Source of the DNA: Nocardioides exalbidus
Lineage (GTDB): Bacteria; Actinomycetota; Actinomycetes; Propionibacteriales; Nocardioidaceae
Direction of reading: 5' to 3'
Assembly: GCF_900105585.1 (NCBI RefSeq)
Contig: NZ_FNRT01000002.1
Coordinates: forward strand, 2,418,001 to 2,482,000
DNA length: 64,000 nucleotides
The notes beneath the pieces are model-generated. The model saw nothing but the letters and a program-made list of their open reading frames with translations. It was not told where the DNA came from and searched no databases. Positions 19,020 through 30,125 of the stretch are shown piece by piece (the stretch's first letter is position 1; the number at the start of each line of letters is the position of its first letter). The translations under genes and the position numbers were made by a program.

Positions 19020-19049
19020 AGGCCCGCACCGGGACCCCGGTGCGGGCCT
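19020..19049 (+). terminator. groEL terminator hairpin
   Basis: AGGCCCGCACCGGG can pair fully with CCCGGTGCGGGCCT; the 2-nt centre means the innermost pairs would open. About 64 nt after the groEL stop. Confidence 0.8.
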
Positions 19050-19116
19050 CGTTGCTGTGACGCCGGCGTTACGCGTCGCACTACCTCTTGAAACATCCTT
19101 GAGGCACGATCAGGGC

Positions 19117-20000
19117 ATGTTGTGGAGAGTGCGTACGACGCTGGAGGACCGTCCCGGTGCCCTTGCGGACCTGGCCATGGCCTGCGGCTCGGCCGGGGTG
19201 AACATCCTCGGACTGCAGGTCTTCCCCGGGATCGACCGGGTCACCGACGAGCTCGTGCTGCGCACGCCCGACACCTGGGAGCTCGCCGACCTGGCCGAGC
19301 TGGTCGAGCGGGCGGGCGGCAGCCGGGTCAGCGTGCTGCCGTGCACGGAGGCGGCGCTGGCCGACCAGCCCACGCGCTACGTCCTGGCGGCGCGCAGCAT
19401 CCTGGCGCACCCGGCCGGCTTCCCCGACGTGGTCGCCCAGCTGTTCGACGCCGAGGCCGACCCGGCCGGTGGGCTCGACCCGGTGCTCGACGCGATGGAC
19501 CTCGAGATCGGCGACGTGCTGGTCCAGCTGCGGCGCACGGCCCCTTCACCGCGGCCGAGCACGCGCGCGGCACGGCGCTGGCCGAGCTCGTCACCGACGT
19601 GCTGGCGGCCGCCGAGCACGAGCCGGCCGTGCCCGACCCCGACACGACCGTCGACGAGGGCCCGGTGTTCACCACCTCGGAGACCGCGGTCACCGCCACG
19701 GTCGCGGGCAGGACGATCGGCGCGGCCACCTGGACTCCCGACGAGGAGGGCGCGTGGCTCCTCGAGCTCGAGGTCGACCCCGCCTGGCGTCGCCGGAGCA
19801 TCGGCTCGAAGCTGCTGCTCGAGGCGACCCGCGCGGCCCGGACGAGCAACGTGTCGGAGGTCGTCGTACGCACCGCGGCCGACAACTCGGCCGTCCTGCC
19901 GCTCGTCCTCGGCAGCGGCCTGCGCGGGCGGATCCGGATGGGCACCGACGACCTGACGGTGCGGATCCCGATCACGCCGTTGGTAAGGAGCGCGTACTAA
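19117..20000 (+). pseudogene. ACT-GNAT two-domain gene with a frameshift in a C run
   Basis: The first frame encodes an ACT domain (MLWRVRTTLEDRPGALADLA, then ADLAELVERAGG) and a linker. After CCCC at 19541-19544 the sensible sequence moves to another frame (PFTAAEHARGTALAELV ...), which holds a GNAT domain (LELEVDPAWRRRSIGSKLLLEA) and stops at 20000. Adding one C restores a continuous ~294-residue ACT-GNAT protein, an arrangement I associate with actinobacteria. A homopolymer error, a real mutation and phase variation are all possible. The substrate is unknown; an ACT domain suggests amino-acid sensing. Confidence 0.82.
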
Positions 20001-20088
20001 TCCGTCGTGGTGCCTCGGCGATGACAGTCCTACTGTCGAGGAATGGAGCCGGGCCACTCGGGGTCCCGGCCCAGACCTCAGGAGATGC

Positions 20089-20955
20089 ATGCCCATGTGG
20101 CACCTCGCACGCACCCACGCCGCCCCGCTCGCCCTGGCGCTCGCCGCGGCGGCCCTCACCACGATGGCCGTCGCACCTCCGTCGTCGGCCGCTCCCGCCC
20201 GTGAGATCGTGACCGGCACCGCAGGCGCCCAGCTCGCGCCGGGAGACATCGTGTGGCAGCAGGAGTTCGACGGCCCGGCAGGTGCCGCGCCCGACGGCGC
20301 GGTCTGGAACTACGACCTCGGCGGGGGAGGGTGGGGCAACGGCGAGCTCCAGAACTACACCGACTCGCGCGCCAACTCCGCCCTCGACGGTGCCGGCAAC
20401 CTCGTCATCACCGCCAGGCGCGAGGGTGACGGCTACACCTCGGCGCGGCTGCAGACCAACGACAAGTTCGAGGCGCAGTACGGCCGGGTCGAGGCGCGGA
20501 TCCAGATCCCGCGCGGCCAGGGCATCTGGCCCGCCTTCTGGATGCTCGGCGGCGACCTGCCCGGAGTCCAGTGGCCGCAGGCCGGCGAGATCGACATCAT
20601 GGAGAACGTCGGATACGAGCCGCACATCGTGCACGGCACGATCCACGGACCGGGCTACTCCGGCGGCGCCGGCATCACCGGCCAGTACATGCACCCGCAG
20701 GGCTGGTCCTTCGCCGACACCTTCCACACCTTCGCGATCGACTGGCGACCCGACTCGATCACCTGGTCGGTCGACGGCGTGAACTACCAGACGATCGACC
20801 GCTCGCGGGTCGGCGGCAACGAGTGGGTCTTCAACAAGCCGTTCTTCCTCATCCTCAACGTCGCGGTCGGGGGCCAGTGGCCCGGCTACCCCGACGGCAG
20901 CACCGTGCTCCCGCAGGAGATGAAGGTCGACTACGTCCGCGTCTACGCCAACTGA
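20089..20955 (+). CDS. Secreted GH16 endo-beta-glucanase (laminarinase type)
   Basis: A 288-residue secreted enzyme with a Sec signal peptide ending near PSSAAPA. The GH16 catalytic motif GEIDIMENVG carries the nucleophile and acid/base Glu at about residues 167 and 172. WPAFWMLGG, FHTFAIDW and a C-terminal MKVDYVRVY strand complete the jelly roll. The motif with the extra residue (EIDIME) is typical of beta-1,3-glucanases, so laminarin or fungal glucan is the likely substrate. AGGAG precedes the ATG. No carbohydrate-binding module is attached. Confidence 0.93.
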   Translation: MPMWHLARTHAAPLALALAAAALTTMAVAPPSSAAPAREIVTGTAGAQLAPGDIVWQQEFDGPAGAAPDGAVWNYDLGGGGWGNGELQNYTDSRANSALDGAGNLVITARREGDGYTSARLQTNDKFEAQYGRVEARIQIPRGQGIWPAFWMLGGDLPGVQWPQAGEIDIMENVGYEPHIVHGTIHGPGYSGGAGITGQYMHPQGWSFADTFHTFAIDWRPDSITWSVDGVNYQTIDRSRVGGNEWVFNKPFFLILNVAVGGQWPGYPDGSTVLPQEMKVDYVRVYAN

Positions 20956-20982
20956 CCGGCACCACCCTCACCCCGCGACGCC

Positions 20983-24066
<3,084 letters not shown>

Positions 24067-24233
24067 GACCTTCCACGGTCCGAGGAGAAACCGTCCTTCG
24101 GTATCTGTACGCGGACGCGAAGCAGGTCTAGCGTCGGCCTCTCAGGGATTCGGGGCCCTGCTCATGCACGACCTTCCAGATGTACGAGAGCCAGGCCTCG
24201 GTCCGCATCTCCATCTCGGGAGGGAACACCCGC

Positions 24234-26216
24234 ATGCGCAGAACCATCTCCACCGCGGTCGGCGTCGCAGCCGCCGCGTGCCTCGTCGCTCCAGCGGCCA
24301 TCTCCGGTGCAGCGGCCGGTGACGACCAGGCCCTGACGCCGGCACAGCAGCAGGCGCTCGACCTCGGCATCCAGGTCGCACCCAAGGGATCGGCCGACGC
24401 CACCCAGGGCCTCGCCAAGGGAGCGGTCACGCCGAACCCCTGGCTGGCGAACATGAAGGACGTCACCGACGCCGACTACTTCACCTGGAACAAGCGGATG
24501 CACGACGCCGCCGACCAGCGCGCCGGCTCCGCCAAGCTGAGCGCCAACCGCAAGGCCGCCGCCTCGGTGCTCCCGCCCGCGTTCGTCCACGACGAGGAGG
24601 AGCCGGCCGGGAGCGCCGGGTCCAACGACTCCACCGGCAACGCCGAGCCGATCACAGGCTTCGGCACGGCCGCCGCGAAGAACCCGCGCGTCCGCATCCT
24701 CGGCGAGCTCGCCGACCTCGCGGGCGAGGCGCCGACGGCGATCACGACGGAGGAGGACCAGGGCTCGATCACGCTGGCGACCGACACCGGCATCGACGGC
24801 TCGGGCGCCGTCACCACCACCTCCGTCCTCGGCGACGGCCCGCACGGCAGCATCACGGGCGACGGCAGCAACGACTTCGACTTCTACAAGGTCACCGTCG
24901 CGGCCGGCCAGTCGATCCTGGCCGACACCGAGGGCACGCCCACCGGCCTGGACACCATCCTCGCGGTCTACGACGCCGAGGGGACGCCGCTCGCGGCCGA
25001 CGACGACGGCGGCACCGGCACGCTCAGCAACCTGGCCTACACGCCGGAGGCGCCGGGCGACTACTACGTCCTGGTCGCTGGCTTCGACTTCTTCGGCCCC
25101 CTCCCCAACGACCCCTTCGACTCCGGCAGCGGCAACGGCCTGGCCGACGAGGGCGACTACGCGCTGGCCATCTCGGTGCAGCAGGTCGACCACGACTTCT
25201 ACTCCGTGCGCCTGCGCCCGGGCGACACCATCGGCGGCGTCGCCAACGGGGTCGCCAACGGCCTGACCATCACCACGCCCAGCGGTGAGGAGCGGGTCGG
25301 CGGCGTCGGCACCGACGCCTCCTCGCTCTACCCGCCCACCTCGCCGCTGCCCGGCGGCGGCAACACCACCGTGGCCTACGTCGCGGAGGAGGCGGGCTGG
25401 TATGCCATCGAGGTGTCCGGCGCCGTCGGCTCCTACGACGTCACTGTCGAGGGCTACCGTCCCGGCACCCAGGGTGACCGCGGTCGCCGGCAGACCGTGC
25501 TGCTCGACTTCGCCCCCGGACGGGTCAACAGCGCGACCTGGGGCGGCACCGGCGTGGTGAACGTGACGCCGTTCGCCTCCTTCGTCCCCCTGTGGGGCAT
25601 CGCCCGCACCGACGCCCGCAAGGTCGAGAACCGGATCATCAACCAGGTCCGGGCGAACCTCCAGGCCGAGATCGCCGGCACCAACACCGCGGTCAACGTC
25701 GACGTGCTCAACGCCCGTGGCAACGAGGACCTCATCGGCCAGGAGAACGTCTCGCGCATCTACGTCGCGGGCACGGTCGCCGAGACCGGCATCAACACGA
25801 TCGGGATCGCGCAGTACATCGACCCGGGCAACTTCGGCCACCAGGACGAGGCGATCGTGCTGCTCGACTCGCTCAGCGAGCCGGCGGGATCGGCGTACTC
25901 GCTCAACTCCTACATCACCGCGGCGAGCGACAAGATCAAGTTCGTCTCCCAGGCGGTGGCCAACGTGACCGCCCACGAGGTGGGCCACACGATCGGCAAC
26001 TACCACACCGACAACGCCAACGACGTCCACAACATGATGGACTCCGGCGGCGCGAACTTCGGGCAGAACCTCTACGGGGTGGGCCCGGACGGCGTGGGTG
26101 GCACGGCGGACGACGAGAACATCGAGTTCGTCGTCGACACCTACTCCCCGGTGGAGGGCTTCACGCACGAGGAGGACACCGAGAACGTCACCTCGTGGGC
26201 CTACGCAGGTCGCTGA
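24234..26216 (+). CDS. Secreted metzincin-like zinc metalloprotease with PPC-type domains
   Basis: A 660-residue exported protein with a Sec signal peptide (ATG at 24234 after GGGAGGG). Its middle contains beta-sandwich repeats like bacterial pre-peptidase C-terminal domains (DFYKVTVAAGQSILADTEG ... GDYYVLVAG, and a second near DHDFYSVRLRPGDT). Near residue 581 is HEVGHTIGNYH, an exact HExxHxxGxxH zinc site, followed by the Met-turn MMDSGG, so the fold is metzincin-like. Here the PPC-type domains precede the protease domain, whereas in many enzymes they trail it. Substrate unknown. Strong terminator 23 nt after the stop. Confidence 0.88.
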   Translation: MRRTISTAVGVAAAACLVAPAAISGAAAGDDQALTPAQQQALDLGIQVAPKGSADATQGLAKGAVTPNPWLANMKDVTDADYFTWNKRMHDAADQRAGSAKLSANRKAAASVLPPAFVHDEEEPAGSAGSNDSTGNAEPITGFGTAAAKNPRVRILGELADLAGEAPTAITTEEDQGSITLATDTGIDGSGAVTTTSVLGDGPHGSITGDGSNDFDFYKVTVAAGQSILADTEGTPTGLDTILAVYDAEGTPLAADDDGGTGTLSNLAYTPEAPGDYYVLVAGFDFFGPLPNDPFDSGSGNGLADEGDYALAISVQQVDHDFYSVRLRPGDTIGGVANGVANGLTITTPSGEERVGGVGTDASSLYPPTSPLPGGGNTTVAYVAEEAGWYAIEVSGAVGSYDVTVEGYRPGTQGDRGRRQTVLLDFAPGRVNSATWGGTGVVNVTPFASFVPLWGIARTDARKVENRIINQVRANLQAEIAGTNTAVNVDVLNARGNEDLIGQENVSRIYVAGTVAETGINTIGIAQYIDPGNFGHQDEAIVLLDSLSEPAGSAYSLNSYITAASDKIKFVSQAVANVTAHEVGHTIGNYHTDNANDVHNMMDSGGANFGQNLYGVGPDGVGGTADDENIEFVVDTYSPVEGFTHEEDTENVTSWAYAGR

Positions 26217-26238
26217 CCCCGTAGACCCCAGCAGGAGC

Positions 26239-26268
26239 GGCGCGGTCACCCGCACGGGTGACCGCGCC
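26239..26268 (+). terminator. Metalloprotease terminator
   Basis: A perfect 13-bp stem GGCGCGGTCACCC / GGGTGACCGCGCC with loop gcac. Confidence 0.85.
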
Positions 26269-26319
26269 GTGGCGCACCGGTCCAGACCAGGGCTGGATCG
26301 ACTGCGCTGCGTCCCCACT

Positions 26320-26346
26320 TTTGAATACGGTGTCCTCGTATCCAAA
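26320..26346. promoter_or_regulatory. Palindromic operator candidate upstream of TetR gene
   Basis: TTTGAATACG-N7-CGTATCCAAA: 10-bp arms with one mismatch, AT-rich against the surrounding DNA. The size and GAATACG/CGTATCC core resemble TetR-family operators. It lies 155 nt before the TetR start and directly before GGGGGAGG and an ATG. Confidence 0.55.
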
Positions 26347-26434
26347 TGGGGGAGGCCGGAATGGCCGTGCGTGGGGCACGGTGTGCCGTCGCGGGGGCGA
26401 CGGTCAGGGAATCCCAGCCCGGTCGATGCGTTCG

Positions 26435-26467
26435 CGTCGACGCTGGCCCACCGGGCCAGCGTCGACG
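26435..26467 (+). terminator. Hairpin between the operator and TetR gene
   Basis: A perfect 15-bp stem CGTCGACGCTGGCCC / GGGCCAGCGTCGACG with loop acc. It stands alone between two genes that both read rightward and would end any short transcript that starts at the 26320 operator region. Confidence 0.75.
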
Positions 26468-26487
26468 GCGGACCGCGTGACGTGGCC

Positions 26488-26493
26488 TAGGGT
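26488..26493 (+). promoter_or_regulatory. Predicted -10 of leaderless TetR gene
   Basis: TAGGGT followed by 7 nt and the GTG at 26501. Confidence 0.5.
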
Positions 26494-26500
26494 CGGTCGC

Positions 26501-27136
26501 GTGGAGGACCCGGACGCGCCGACGCGTCGGTCGTACGACGCCAGCGGCCGTCGTGCCGCTGCGGAGACGCGTCGTCAGCGCGTCGTCGACGCCGCCGCGG
26601 AGCTCTTCCCCGTCCAGGGGTGGCGCGCGACGACGATCGCGACGGTCGCTGCGCAGGCCGGGGTCTCACCCGAGCTGGTGAGCAAGACCTTCGGCGGCAA
26701 GCAGGAGCTGCTGATGGCGGCCATGCGGTCGCGGAGCTTCAACCGGGGGCTCCCGCTCCCGCAGGCGTTCGCCGCGTTGCACCTCGAGGACGAGCCCGAC
26801 CGCGAGGTGCGGCTGGACCGGGTGGTCGCGTTCGTCGTCGCCTCGCTCGAGCCGATGGCACCGTTCGTGCCGGTGATGATCCAGGGCGCCGACCAGGACC
26901 CGCGCATGCGCGTGATCCTCGACGCCGCCCGGGACGGTCACCTGGTCGCGACGCAGGACCTGGTGCGACACGTCGCGACCGGCCCGCTGCACCCCGACGC
27001 CGTCGACGTGGTCTACGTGCTGACCCGCGCCGAGACCTACCTGACGCTGGTGCCGCACCGCGGCTGGACCAGCGAGCGCTACGCGACGTGGCTGCGCCGT
27101 GCGATCGACGACGCGGTGCGCCCCGTCAGGGCGTGA
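26501..27136 (+). CDS. TetR-family transcriptional regulator
   Basis: A 211-residue repressor. The HTH is at about residues 25-70 (RRQRVVDAAAELF, GWRATTIATVAAQAGVSPELV, KTFGGKQELLMAAM), followed by a helical ligand-binding domain with no recognisable specificity. The GTG at 26501 is preferred because it sits 7 nt after TAGGGT and gives a normal TetR length. Its last codons overlap the end of the convergent CHAP gene by 11 nt. The likely targets are its own upstream region and the palindrome at 26320. Confidence 0.9.
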   Translation: MEDPDAPTRRSYDASGRRAAAETRRQRVVDAAAELFPVQGWRATTIATVAAQAGVSPELVSKTFGGKQELLMAAMRSRSFNRGLPLPQAFAALHLEDEPDREVRLDRVVAFVVASLEPMAPFVPVMIQGADQDPRMRVILDAARDGHLVATQDLVRHVATGPLHPDAVDVVYVLTRAETYLTLVPHRGWTSERYATWLRRAIDDAVRPVRA

Positions 27137-28853
27137 AGCCCGCGCGCTTCGGCGCGGTCCGGCCGATCACGGCGGCCGCCGGTCGGGTGAGCAGCCGCGA
27201 CGACGTCCTCGACCCGCGGTCGGCGACGACGTAGACCCCGTCGTTGTGGCGCGTCACCAGCCCGGGCGAGCGGGTCGGGTCACCCGTCGACCGCACCCGG
27301 CCGGGCAGCCGCGACGGCATCCCGGGCAGTCCCGGACGGACGCGGAGGGCGCCCGTCACGTCCACGGCCGCGACGTAGAGGCGGCCGGCGACCTCGCCGA
27401 CGGCGGGGGAGGCGTACGGCGACCAGCTGCCGTCGAGCACCCGCGCGCGGCCCCAGCGCTGGCCGGTGAGGGAGCGCACGACGAGCGTGCCACTCGCGGT
27501 GACCTGGTGCAGCCAGGCCGTGCCGTCGCCGGTGCTGGTCAGGGCCGGGGTCGAGGTGATCGAGGCGGCGGCGCCGGGCAGCTTGACGAGCCTGCCGCGC
27601 CCGAGCGTGAGCGCGTAGGTCGACCCGGTGCGGCCGACCGCGACGAGCAGCGTGCGACCGGCACGGTCGCGGCCGAGCACGGGGGCGGTGTGGGTGGCCC
27701 ACGAGCCGGGGCGCCCGACCCGATCCGGCCGGCTCCACCGTCGCTGCCGGGTGAGCCGGCGGGTGGTCAGGGTGCCGGTCGCGGAGACGGTGGCGACGAC
27801 CGGGCGACCGGTGCGGGACAGCGTGACGGCCGGGCTCGCCGTGGTGGCAGAGGTGCCGACGGGTCGGAGGACGAGCCGGTTGCCGCGGGTGGTGCCGGCC
27901 AGCACGCGACCGGTGCGCGTGGTCGCCGCGACCCACGGGAGCCCACGCCGGTCGAGGGTCAGCGCCGGCGCGACGACGGGCGAGAAGGCCCGGCGCGGTC
28001 CGACGACCCGGGCCGGCCTGCCGGGGCGGGCGACCCAGAGGGTGCCGCGGCCGTCGACACGGGCCGTCCACGACTCGCCGAGCCGGTCGGCGACGGAGAC
28101 CACGGGCCGGTCGGAGCCGACGAGCGGCGACGGTGCGACGTCGTCGAGGTGGAGGTAGCGAAAGTCGCCGACCGGGACGGTGCGCGTGCCGTAGCCACCG
28201 GGCGTGGCGTGGTTGTACTCCTCGACGGTCACCGTGCCGGGGCCGATCGCGCTCACCCAGGCGACGTGGCCGACGCTGCCGTCGTCGGTCTGCGCGACGG
28301 CGCCGATCGCCGGCACGCGGTCGACGCGGTAGCCGAGCCGGCGGGCCACCTCGTCCCAGTTCTCCGCGTTGCCCCAGTGCTGGCCGCCGAGGGAGTTGCT
28401 GAAGGAGGTCATCCCGTTGCGCTCGTGCAGGCGCCACGCCACGAAGCTGGTGCAGTTGCGGAGCACGAAGCCCCACGGGTCGCCGATCGAGCCGTCGATC
28501 GCCCAGACCCGGCGCGCGCACGTCGGCCTGGGGCCCCGCGGGTCGTAGAGGTGCCCGGAGACCGGGTCGAGCACCGGCTCGGGAGCCGACGCCTCGGTCG
28601 CGGCGGGCTTCCCGGCGTCGCCGGGCCTGCCGGGCGTGCCGGGCTTCCCGGGAGTCGGCGTGGGCGTCGGCTCGACCGGCGCGGGCGCCACGATCGGGCA
28701 CTGGCCCAGACCGGCGTAGGGGTAGTCGTCGTCGGCGTGCGCGGTCGCGACGGAGGCGCCCCACAGCCCGCCCGCGATGCAAGCGGTCGCGAGCAGGCGC
28801 ACGATCATCCGTCGCGGCCACGCACCACGGAGCCGCTTCCCCGTATTCCCCAC
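27126..28853 (-). CDS. Secreted CHAP-domain protein with beta-propeller-like C-terminus
   Basis: A 575-residue exported protein. Signal peptide IVRLLATACIAGGLWG ... ATAHA, a Pro/Thr-rich linker, then a CHAP amidase/endopeptidase domain with the catalytic Cys in NCTSFVAWRL and His in GHVAWVSAI, so it probably cuts peptidoglycan. From about residue 265 it has repeated blocks of 40-50 residues (LTLDRRGLPWVAATTR, VTLSRTGRPVVATVS, PVLGRDRAGRTLLVAVG) that look like a propeller. The GTG at 28853 is supported by a leaderless-type box; an ATG at 28808 is the alternative. Confidence 0.88.
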   Translation of the reverse strand: MGNTGKRLRGAWPRRMIVRLLATACIAGGLWGASVATAHADDDYPYAGLGQCPIVAPAPVEPTPTPTPGKPGTPGRPGDAGKPAATEASAPEPVLDPVSGHLYDPRGPRPTCARRVWAIDGSIGDPWGFVLRNCTSFVAWRLHERNGMTSFSNSLGGQHWGNAENWDEVARRLGYRVDRVPAIGAVAQTDDGSVGHVAWVSAIGPGTVTVEEYNHATPGGYGTRTVPVGDFRYLHLDDVAPSPLVGSDRPVVSVADRLGESWTARVDGRGTLWVARPGRPARVVGPRRAFSPVVAPALTLDRRGLPWVAATTRTGRVLAGTTRGNRLVLRPVGTSATTASPAVTLSRTGRPVVATVSATGTLTTRRLTRQRRWSRPDRVGRPGSWATHTAPVLGRDRAGRTLLVAVGRTGSTYALTLGRGRLVKLPGAAASITSTPALTSTGDGTAWLHQVTASGTLVVRSLTGQRWGRARVLDGSWSPYASPAVGEVAGRLYVAAVDVTGALRVRPGLPGMPSRLPGRVRSTGDPTRSPGLVTRHNDGVYVVADRGSRTSSRLLTRPAAAVIGRTAPKRAGFTP

Positions 28854-28860
28854 GTCCTCG

Positions 28861-28866
28861 ACGGTA
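28861..28866 (-). promoter_or_regulatory. Predicted -10 of leaderless CHAP gene
   Basis: TACCGT on the minus strand, followed by 7 nt and the GTG at 28853. Confidence 0.45.
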
Positions 28867-28969
28867 GGGACGCCCGTGTCCCGGCGTCGTCGTTTTGCCG
28901 AGCCGTGGAGAAGACGTAGACCGGCAGTGCCGGGATGAGCACCGGATAGGGCGTGGCGAGCGCCGCCGA

Positions 28970-28975
28970 TAGGCT
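28970..28975 (+). promoter_or_regulatory. Predicted -10 of leaderless guaB3
   Basis: TAGGCT followed by 6 nt and the GTG at 28982; same spacing as at guaA. Confidence 0.55.
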
Positions 28976-28981
28976 TCGGGC

Positions 28982-30091
28982 GTGACCGAGATCGAGATCG
29001 GCCGTGCCAAGCGCGGTCGCCGCGCCTACTCCTTCGACGACATCGCGATCGTGCCCTCGCGGCGCACCCGCGACCCCGAGGAGGTCAGCACCGCCTGGCA
29101 GATCGACGCCTACCGCTTCGACGTGCCCGTCGTGGCCGCGCCCATGGACTCGGTCATGTCGCCGTCGACGGCGATCGCGCTCGGGAAGATGGGCGGGCTC
29201 GGGGTGCTGAACCTCGAGGGCCTGTGGACCCGGTACGACGACCCCACGGGGCTGCTCGAGGAGGTCGCGGGCCTCCAGGGCTCCGAGGCGACCCGGCGGA
29301 TGCAGGAGATCTACGCCGAGCCGATCAAGCCCGAGCTGATCACCGCGCGCCTCAAGGAGATGCGCGCCGCCGGCGTGACCGTCGCCGGCTCGCTGTCGCC
29401 GCAGCGCACCAAGGAGCACGTGAAGGCCGTCGTCGAGGCCGGCGTCGACATGTTCGTGATCCGCGGCACGACGGTCTCCGCCGAGCACGTGAGCAGCCAG
29501 GCCGAGCCGCTGAACCTCAAGGAGTTCATCTACGAGCTCGACGTCCCGGTCATCGTCGGCGGCTGCGCGACCCACCAGGCCGCGCTCCACCTGATGCGCA
29601 CCGGCGCGGCCGGCGTCCTCGTCGGGTTCGGTGGCGGCGCCGCCCACACCACCCGCACCGTCCTCGGCGTCTCCGTCCCCATGGCCAGCGCCGTCGCCGA
29701 CGTCGCCGCCGCCCGGCGCGACTACCTCGACGAGTCGGGAGGGCGCTACGTGCACGTCATCGCCGACGGCTCGATCGGCAGCTCGGGTGACATCGCCAAG
29801 GCCATCGCCTGCGGTGCCGACGCCGTGATGATCGGCTCCCCGCTCGCTCGCGCGACCGAGGCCCCGGGCCGCGGCTTCCACTGGGGCAGCGAGGCCACCC
29901 ACTCCGAGCTGCCGCGTGGCGAGCGCGTCGAGTTCGCCCCGGTCGGCACGCTCGAGGAGATCATGTTCGGCCCCTCCCGCGTCGCCGACGGCACGATGAA
30001 CCTCATCGGCGCGCTGCGGCGGGCGATGGCGACCACGGGCTACACCGAGGTCAAGGAGTTCCAGCGCATCGAGGTCGTCGTCCAGCACTGA
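28982..30091 (+). CDS. guaB3: GuaB3-family IMP dehydrogenase-related protein
   Basis: A 369-residue IMPDH-like barrel that lacks the two CBS domains of GuaB (SFDDIAIVPSRRT, PVVAAPMDSVMS, IADGSIGSSGDIAKAIACGADAVMIGSPLA). The loop that holds the catalytic Cys in IMPDH (GPGSICTTR in the window's own GuaB) reads GGGAAHTTR, so His222 is in the Cys position. Either this clade uses other chemistry or it is not an IMPDH. The neighbourhood guaB, guaB3, choD-like, guaA matches mycobacteria and links it to guanine nucleotide metabolism. Confidence 0.92.
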   Translation: MTEIEIGRAKRGRRAYSFDDIAIVPSRRTRDPEEVSTAWQIDAYRFDVPVVAAPMDSVMSPSTAIALGKMGGLGVLNLEGLWTRYDDPTGLLEEVAGLQGSEATRRMQEIYAEPIKPELITARLKEMRAAGVTVAGSLSPQRTKEHVKAVVEAGVDMFVIRGTTVSAEHVSSQAEPLNLKEFIYELDVPVIVGGCATHQAALHLMRTGAAGVLVGFGGGAAHTTRTVLGVSVPMASAVADVAAARRDYLDESGGRYVHVIADGSIGSSGDIAKAIACGADAVMIGSPLARATEAPGRGFHWGSEATHSELPRGERVEFAPVGTLEEIMFGPSRVADGTMNLIGALRRAMATTGYTEVKEFQRIEVVVQH

Positions 30092-30125
30092 GTGGTCGCG
30101 TGGTGCCTGCTGCGACACTGGTGCC

